From: Candidatus Acidiferrum typicum
GTDB taxonomy: Bacteria > Acidobacteriota > Terriglobia > Acidiferrales > UBA7541
NCBI GenBank assembly: GCA_002478115.1
Contig: DLMH01000133.1
Location: forward strand, 1-10,368
Length of the DNA stretch: 10,368 nt
Reading direction: 5' to 3'
A program made the position numbers and the translations under genes. The notes beneath the pieces were generated by a model, which saw nothing but the letters and a program-made list of their open reading frames with translations, was not told the DNA's origin and made no database searches. How positions within the stretch are numbered: the stretch's first letter is position 1; each line of letters starts with the position of its first letter. Positions 6,727-10,368 of the stretch are shown piece by piece.

Positions 6727-6993
6727 ATGACGCCTCGCACTTTACCCCGGAACCCGAACGTCATTAACGGCGAAGCAAGACACTTTTTGCAGGATTTCCG
6801 TCAAGGCGACACTTCAGCCCTGGCGCGCTTTTCTCTCCTCAATCTCCTGCCCGACACGCCAAACCCAAGACTCGCCGACGCTCAGCACATGGTCGCACGC
6901 GAGTATGGCTATGCGAGTTGGCCGAAACTGAAGCAGCATCTGGACGCGATGGCCCGCGACTCTGATATTTTGGAAGAACTCGTGGGTTTATAG
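6727..6993 (+). CDS. Small protein resembling the N-terminal module of ankyrin-repeat proteins
   Basis: The 88-residue product has two recognisable blocks: ARHFLQDFRQGDTSALARFSLL (about 17-38) and RLADAQHMVAREYGYASWPKLKQHLD (about 48-73). Similar R-x-GD-x-ALARF and LADAQ-VIAREYGF-SWP-LK-H motifs occur at the N-terminus of soil-bacterial proteins that continue into ankyrin repeats or other domains. Here the chain stops at TAG 15 residues later with no ankyrin repeats, so it is either a stand-alone helical protein or a truncated gene. GGGGGAG lies directly upstream but only two bases separate its GGAG from the ATG; a shifted pairing with AAGGGG would give a more usual distance. No other in-frame start precedes it. 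No signal peptide or membrane helix is seen. The function is unknown. Confidence 0.65.
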   Translation: MTPRTLPRNPNVINGEARHFLQDFRQGDTSALARFSLLNLLPDTPNPRLADAQHMVAREYGYASWPKLKQHLDAMARDSDILEELVGL

Positions 6994-7079
6994 ACCCCAC
7001 TTAGAGTTTCCACTCCGTGAGGCATCGGAATTCCACCTGGCCCAAAAGGAAAGGGCCCGCGTCCCATTGTGCCCGTCGT

Positions 7080-7131
7080 CGTGCCCGGAGTTTTTCGAGG
7101 ATAGGTAGTGCGAGATGGTTTGGCCAATCGT
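7080..7131 (-). pseudogene. Decayed start of a Hanks-type kinase gene
   Basis: The minus strand reads T-IGQTISHY (7131-7105). After loss of one base it continues as ILEKLRA (7102-7082) in the next frame. Together this reconstructs the standard opening M-IGQTISHYRILEKLG of acidobacterial kinases. The expected start codon has become ACG (7129-7131), one base of the Arg codon after HY is missing, and the glycine loop beyond is unrecognisable. The match over two frames makes a chance origin unlikely. It is a remnant, not a gene. Confidence 0.65.
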
Positions 7132-7334
7132 TGGTTGAGAGTGTCAGATTGTCTCGACTCCGACTCAAAAACTCAGCAAAAACCGCCAAATTCTTCTTTC
7201 CCCAGCCACTTACTCAGTTTTCCTTGAATGCCGCCTACAGCCTTTCACCTAGTTTGACAACCCAAACGACACTCAAATCAGTAACAGGATGTAACAAATT
7301 CCTTCATAACTGTCAATCAAGACCGAGATGTGTA

Positions 7335-7363
7335 TTGACCTGTTGTGGGCGCAACCCTATGAT
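7335..7363 (+). promoter_or_regulatory. Sigma70-type promoter of the intact kinase
   Basis: TTGACC at 7335-7340 and TATGAT at 7358-7363 each match the consensus in five of six bases and are separated by exactly 17 bases. Transcription would start near 7370, leaving a leader of about 29 bases that contains the ribosome binding site GGAAGGAG (7383-7390), eight bases before the ATG at 7399. Confidence 0.72.
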
Positions 7364-7398
7364 TCGCCGTAGAAGGTGAATGGGAAGGAGATCTTCCC

Positions 7399-9780
7399 AT
7401 GCCGGACCAGGCTTTGCCCATAGACTCCTTCATCGGGCTCGAGCTCTCCCACTACCGCATTATCGAGAAAATCGGCTGCGGAGGAATGGGTGTCGTCTTC
7501 CGTGCTCACGATGCGCACCTCAACCGCGAAGTCGTCATCAAGGTGCTGAGTCCAAGAACCATCACCGATGAAGGAGCTCGCAAACATCTCCGCAAAGAGG
7601 CCTTGGCCCTCTCCAAACTGAATCATCCCAATATCGCCACCGTTTACGATTTCGATACGCAAAGGGGCGTGGATTTCCTGGTGATGGAGTACATCCCGGG
7701 AATTACGCTCAGCGACAAGCTTGTTGCTGGACCGCTGCCGGAGAAGGAAGTTTTGCGCCTGGGAATGCAACTCAGTGATGGTCTGGCCGCCGCTCATGAA
7801 CATGGGGTCGTACATCGCGACCTGAAGCCCGGTAACCTCCGGCTAACGAGCGACGGGCGGCTGAAGATTCTGGATTTCGGTCTTGCGAAGCTGTGGCGAC
7901 CGCTGACGGAAACGGCCGTAACGGAAAGCTCCCTCCAAACACATTCCATCTCAGGAACCTTGCCGTACATGGCGCCGGAGCAGTTTTCGGGGGAAGAGAT
8001 CGACGCACGCACGGACATTCACGGGGCGGGGTTCGTGTTGTATGAGATGGCCACGGGGCAGCGCCCGTTCGCGGAGGTGCAGAGTGGGCAGTTGATTGGC
8101 GCGCTTATGCGTAAACCACCGATCCCGCCCACAACGTTAAATCCCAAGGTATCTGCGGAGTTGGAGCGAATCATCGGAAAATGTGTGGAGAAAGAACCGG
8201 AAAACCGCTACCAGTCGGCCAAAGAGTTGGCGATTGATCTGCGCCGGCTAGGGGCGCCGAGCACAGCCGCGGCGCCAGTCCAAAAAAGGGAGCGGCGCAC
8301 CCGGAATCTGATTCTGCTCGCGGGGGCACTGTTAGTAGCAGTGTGTGTCACTTTGTTCACGCTCAATGTGAGCGTATGGCGTGATCGGCCGTTCGGAATA
8401 ACAGCTACGCCTCGCATTGATTCCTTGGCCGTCTTGCCACTGGAGAACCTCTCGGGGGATCCCGGGCAGGAGTACTTCGCCGACGGCATGACCGAGGCAC
8501 TGATCACCACGCTGTCCCAAATCAGTGCGCTGAAGGTGACCTCGCGAACCTCGGTGATGCACTACAAGGGAACAAGAAAGACGGTGCCGCAGATTGCGCA
8601 GGAACTTCACGTCGACGCCGTAGTCGAAGGCTCGGTCATGCGGGACGGGAACCATCTGCGCGTCACGGCCCAACTGATCCACGCACCAACAGACACCCAC
8701 ATCTGGGCCAAGAGTTATCAGCGAGATCTGCGCGACGTCTTGGCAGTGCAGAACGAAGTAGCGCAGGCCATCACGAGCGAGATTAACGTCAAGTTGACGG
8801 CGCAAGAGCAGGTGCGTCTGGCAAGGACTCATCCTGCAAATTACGCGGCGCATGATGCCTATCTCAAGGCCCGTTACCACTTGCAGCAAGGAACGGAAGA
8901 TCAGTTGCGGGAAGCCAAAGCCTACTTCGAGGAGGCGGCCAGGATAGATTCCATCTACGCTCCCGCTTACGCGGGCTTGGCGGACTACTACTTATTAACG
9001 GATGAATTGTCCCCTGGGGTGGCAATGCCAAAAGCGAAGGAATACGTCCAGAAGGCTCTGGCACTTGATGACGGTCTGGCCGACGCTCACGCGACACTGG
9101 CATCCATCAAATTCTATGGTGATTGGGACTGGCTCGGTGCGGAAAAGGAGTTCAAGCGCGCTATCGAATTGAGCCCCAGCTACGCCGAGGCCCACCGAAC
9201 CTATTCCGACTTCCTATCGGAAATGGGGCGGCACGAGCAAGCCCTGGCTGAGATTCGAACCGCGCAAGAACTCGATCCTCTTTCAGCTACTACCATCCTG
9301 GATGGCGGATGGGCGTTGTATTACGCGCGCCAATACAATCGTGCTATCCAGCAATGTCGCAAGGTACTGGACTTGGATCCGCATTCCGTGTCGGCGCGCG
9401 ACTGCATCGGATCCGCCCACTTGGCAACAGCGGCGTATGACCAGGCCATCGCGGAGTATAGCGCCCTGGTGACATCTTCTGGAAATGATCCCCTGCGGCT
9501 TGCTAGCTTGGGATGCGCGTACGCCTTGGCAGGCAAGAAGCCCCAAGCTCAGAAGGTTGTTGCGCAGCTAGATGAGGCATCCAAAATCCATTATGTTCCG
9601 CCCTACTTCTTGGGCTTAGTCCATGCGGCCTTGGGTGACAATGATGAAGCTTTCTCGTGGCTAGAAAAGGCCTATGAGCAGCACGATTCGTACTTAGTTC
9701 GGCTCAAAGTTGAACCTGTGATGGATCCGCTGCAGTCGGATCCGCGATTTGACAAACTGCTGCACCGTATGAACCTTTAA
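7399..9780 (+). CDS. Membrane Ser/Thr protein kinase with TolB-like domain and TPR repeats
   Basis: The 793-residue protein is an intact Hanks-type kinase fused to an extracytoplasmic-type module. The kinase domain (about 19-285) shows GCGGMGVVF (26-34), Lys48 in VVIKVL (Val replaces the usual Ala of VAIK), Glu67, HRDLKPGN with Asp141 and Asn146, DFG at 159-161 and GTLPYMAPEQ. These residues fall at the same positions as in the split paralogue at 5238-6362. A basic stretch (KRERRTR) precedes one membrane helix at about 303-324, giving an N-inside topology. A TolB-like COG5616/FlgO-like region follows (about 338-470: SLAVLPLENLSGDPGQEYF, GSVMRDGNHLRVTAQLI). Seven or so TPR-like repeats run to the end, which closes with the family ending DPRFDKLLHRMNL. 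It probably phosphorylates cytoplasmic proteins in response to a signal or partner bound outside; the targets are unknown. A good promoter and ribosome binding site lie upstream. Confidence 0.94.
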   Translation: MPDQALPIDSFIGLELSHYRIIEKIGCGGMGVVFRAHDAHLNREVVIKVLSPRTITDEGARKHLRKEALALSKLNHPNIATVYDFDTQRGVDFLVMEYIPGITLSDKLVAGPLPEKEVLRLGMQLSDGLAAAHEHGVVHRDLKPGNLRLTSDGRLKILDFGLAKLWRPLTETAVTESSLQTHSISGTLPYMAPEQFSGEEIDARTDIHGAGFVLYEMATGQRPFAEVQSGQLIGALMRKPPIPPTTLNPKVSAELERIIGKCVEKEPENRYQSAKELAIDLRRLGAPSTAAAPVQKRERRTRNLILLAGALLVAVCVTLFTLNVSVWRDRPFGITATPRIDSLAVLPLENLSGDPGQEYFADGMTEALITTLSQISALKVTSRTSVMHYKGTRKTVPQIAQELHVDAVVEGSVMRDGNHLRVTAQLIHAPTDTHIWAKSYQRDLRDVLAVQNEVAQAITSEINVKLTAQEQVRLARTHPANYAAHDAYLKARYHLQQGTEDQLREAKAYFEEAARIDSIYAPAYAGLADYYLLTDELSPGVAMPKAKEYVQKALALDDGLADAHATLASIKFYGDWDWLGAEKEFKRAIELSPSYAEAHRTYSDFLSEMGRHEQALAEIRTAQELDPLSATTILDGGWALYYARQYNRAIQQCRKVLDLDPHSVSARDCIGSAHLATAAYDQAIAEYSALVTSSGNDPLRLASLGCAYALAGKKPQAQKVVAQLDEASKIHYVPPYFLGLVHAALGDNDEAFSWLEKAYEQHDSYLVRLKVEPVMDPLQSDPRFDKLLHRMNL

Positions 9781-9856
9781 GGGGCAGAAATCTTTAATAA
9801 CGGCCGAGAGCAGATCCCCGCACGCAGGAAACCCGCGCCCGCAAGATGCAAGGCCA

Positions 9857-10192
9857 CTATCGCATCTTAGAACTGGCTTCTTCCTGCTTCAACTGCGGCA
9901 GAGCAGCAACAATCATTGTGCTCCTTTTCCCGTGAACCATTGTGAGCACCCAGTCAGGCGAAGCGTCTTTTTGGTCCACGGACGATAGCGACACCCACGG
10001 GCCGGCGACTATGACGTCTTTCGAAAAGACCTTTTGCTCGTTGACAAATTTCATGAAACCTTTGGGGTCTTGGGAAAACTTGAGATAGGTAGCGTTGGAT
10101 ACTCGCAGAACAGATATTTGGGGCCACACGTCTTTACCTTCCTCTTGCCAAATCCTCATCACCTGTGTGCCGTTCACTTTTTCCCATTGCAT
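9857..10192 (-). CDS. Hypothetical protein of 111 residues
   Basis: I do not recognise a family. The sequence (MQWEKVNGTQVMRIWQEEG... ending KQEEASSKMR) has the balanced composition of a real soluble alpha/beta protein, with hydrophobic strands such as DVIVAGPWVSL and TMIVAALPQL. It has no signal peptide, membrane helix or cysteine pair. Two starts compete. ATG at 10207 precedes a perfect AAGGAGGT (10196-10203), whereas ATG at 10192 follows it with a tight three-base gap. The second is chosen because the ribosome binding site would otherwise lie inside the coding region. The gene ends in TAG at 9857-9859, is convergent with the intact kinase 76 bases away, and has a weak promoter candidate upstream. 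Confidence 0.65.
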   Translation of the reverse strand: MQWEKVNGTQVMRIWQEEGKDVWPQISVLRVSNATYLKFSQDPKGFMKFVNEQKVFSKDVIVAGPWVSLSSVDQKDASPDWVLTMVHGKRSTMIVAALPQLKQEEASSKMR

Positions 10193-10245
10193 AGGACCTC
10201 CTTGCATACAAGGGATTTAATCGGTGGGGGTAACCTATGTGTGTT

Positions 10246-10272
10246 CGTATACCGCGGCCAAGGAGAAGTCAA
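10246..10272 (-). promoter_or_regulatory. Weak promoter candidate of the hypothetical gene
   Basis: On the minus strand TTGACT (10267-10272) is followed after 15 bases by TATACG (10246-10251). The spacer is two bases shorter than ideal, so support is modest. The leader would be about 45 bases and includes the AAGGAGGT site. Confidence 0.3.
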
Positions 10273-10321
10273 GCCCAGATGCAAGGGCAGAGGTGCGTTA
10301 CTGCGCGTGTTGAGGGTGCGA

Positions 10322-10338
10322 ACCGGTCCGGGACCGGT
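10322..10338. repeat. 17-base perfect palindrome
   Basis: ACCGGTCC (10322-10329) and GGACCGGT (10331-10338) are exact complements around a single G. It lies 130 bases upstream of the hypothetical gene's start and upstream of its promoter candidate, near the window edge. It may be an operator or a dispersed palindrome. Confidence 0.45.
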
Positions 10339-10368
10339 GGACGCGTAGTCGGCTCATGCTTATCCGGT

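Larger units (their letters stand above)
6994..7398. other. Leader and spacer region upstream of the intact kinase
   Basis: This 405-base spacer holds a decayed kinase N-terminus on the minus strand (7080-7131), an A/T-richer segment from about 7180 to 7320, and the kinase promoter near 7335-7363. A lone TTGACA at 7254-7259 has no good -10 at 17 bases. A TGTCAA at 7310-7315 is its complement, so the two could be parts of an operator. No gene is supported here. Confidence 0.5.

Noticed and set aside
7017..7379. Plus-strand 120-residue ORF upstream of the intact kinase
   Set aside because: It is Arg/Ser-rich, runs antisense to the kinase fossil, overlaps the kinase promoter and has no ribosome binding site.
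1265..9859. Reassignment of TAG as a sense codon, suggested by two in-frame TAGs in kinase-family frames
   Set aside because: TAG also ends genes at natural family C-termini here: after LPQ at 3834-3836, after VGL at 6991-6993 and after KMR at 9857-9859. Ordinary nonsense mutations explain the two cases better.
10300..10345. tRNA-like GGTTCG-CACCC on the minus strand
   Set aside because: The surrounding bases do not form acceptor, D or anticodon arms at the required distances.
1..10368. Transposases, integrases, CRISPR repeats, toxin-antitoxin or phage-defence genes
   Set aside because: I read both strands for them because relics suggest rearrangement, but found no such coding signature, no spaced direct repeats and no terminal inverted repeats with target duplications.

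Overview
The window looks like a chromosomal accessory stretch from an Acidobacteriota-type bacterium, probably a soil lineage. This is an inference. It rests on moderately high GC, on two Hanks-type Ser/Thr kinases fused through one membrane helix to a TolB-like domain plus TPR repeats (an architecture expanded in that phylum), on a secreted S9 peptidase and on a GH125 glycosidase. I see no rRNA, tRNA, CRISPR array, transposase or integrase.

Layout. Positions 1-181 hold nothing recognisable. On the minus strand, 182-1261 encodes most of a GH125 alpha-mannosidase-like domain whose N-terminal part is missing and replaced by the C-terminal tail of a kinase/TPR protein. That tail continues upstream to about 1513 as a relic carrying an in-frame TAG. 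On the plus strand, 1602-3650 is an exported S9 prolyl-oligopeptidase-type peptidase. It starts at GTG behind a strong ribosome binding site. A convergent gap (3651-3833) contains small hairpins and a perfect FNR-type palindrome.

On the minus strand, 3834-6362 is a kinase-TM-TolB-TPR gene cut by one in-frame TAG immediately after the membrane helix. The result is a kinase half (5238-6362) and a sensor-like half (3834-5201). On the plus strand, 6727-6993 is a small stand-alone protein resembling the N-terminal module of some ankyrin-repeat proteins. An intact 793-residue kinase-TM-TolB-TPR protein follows at 7399-9780, with a good sigma70-type promoter. A short unrecognised protein lies on the minus strand at 9857-10192.

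How it fits together. The recurring theme is one gene family at several stages of decay: an intact kinase, a split kinase, a tail relic fused to another gene, and tiny scraps of kinase N-termini in the spacers on both sides of the small ORF. The kinases are expected to sit in the inner membrane with the catalytic domain in the cytoplasm and the TolB/TPR part outside. The peptidase and the glycosidase would be catabolic. No operon joins the kinases to these enzymes, so no common pathway is claimed. The most interesting points are the TPR-GH125 chimera, the clean amber split at the membrane exit, the kinase-start scraps and the FNR-like site between convergent gene ends.
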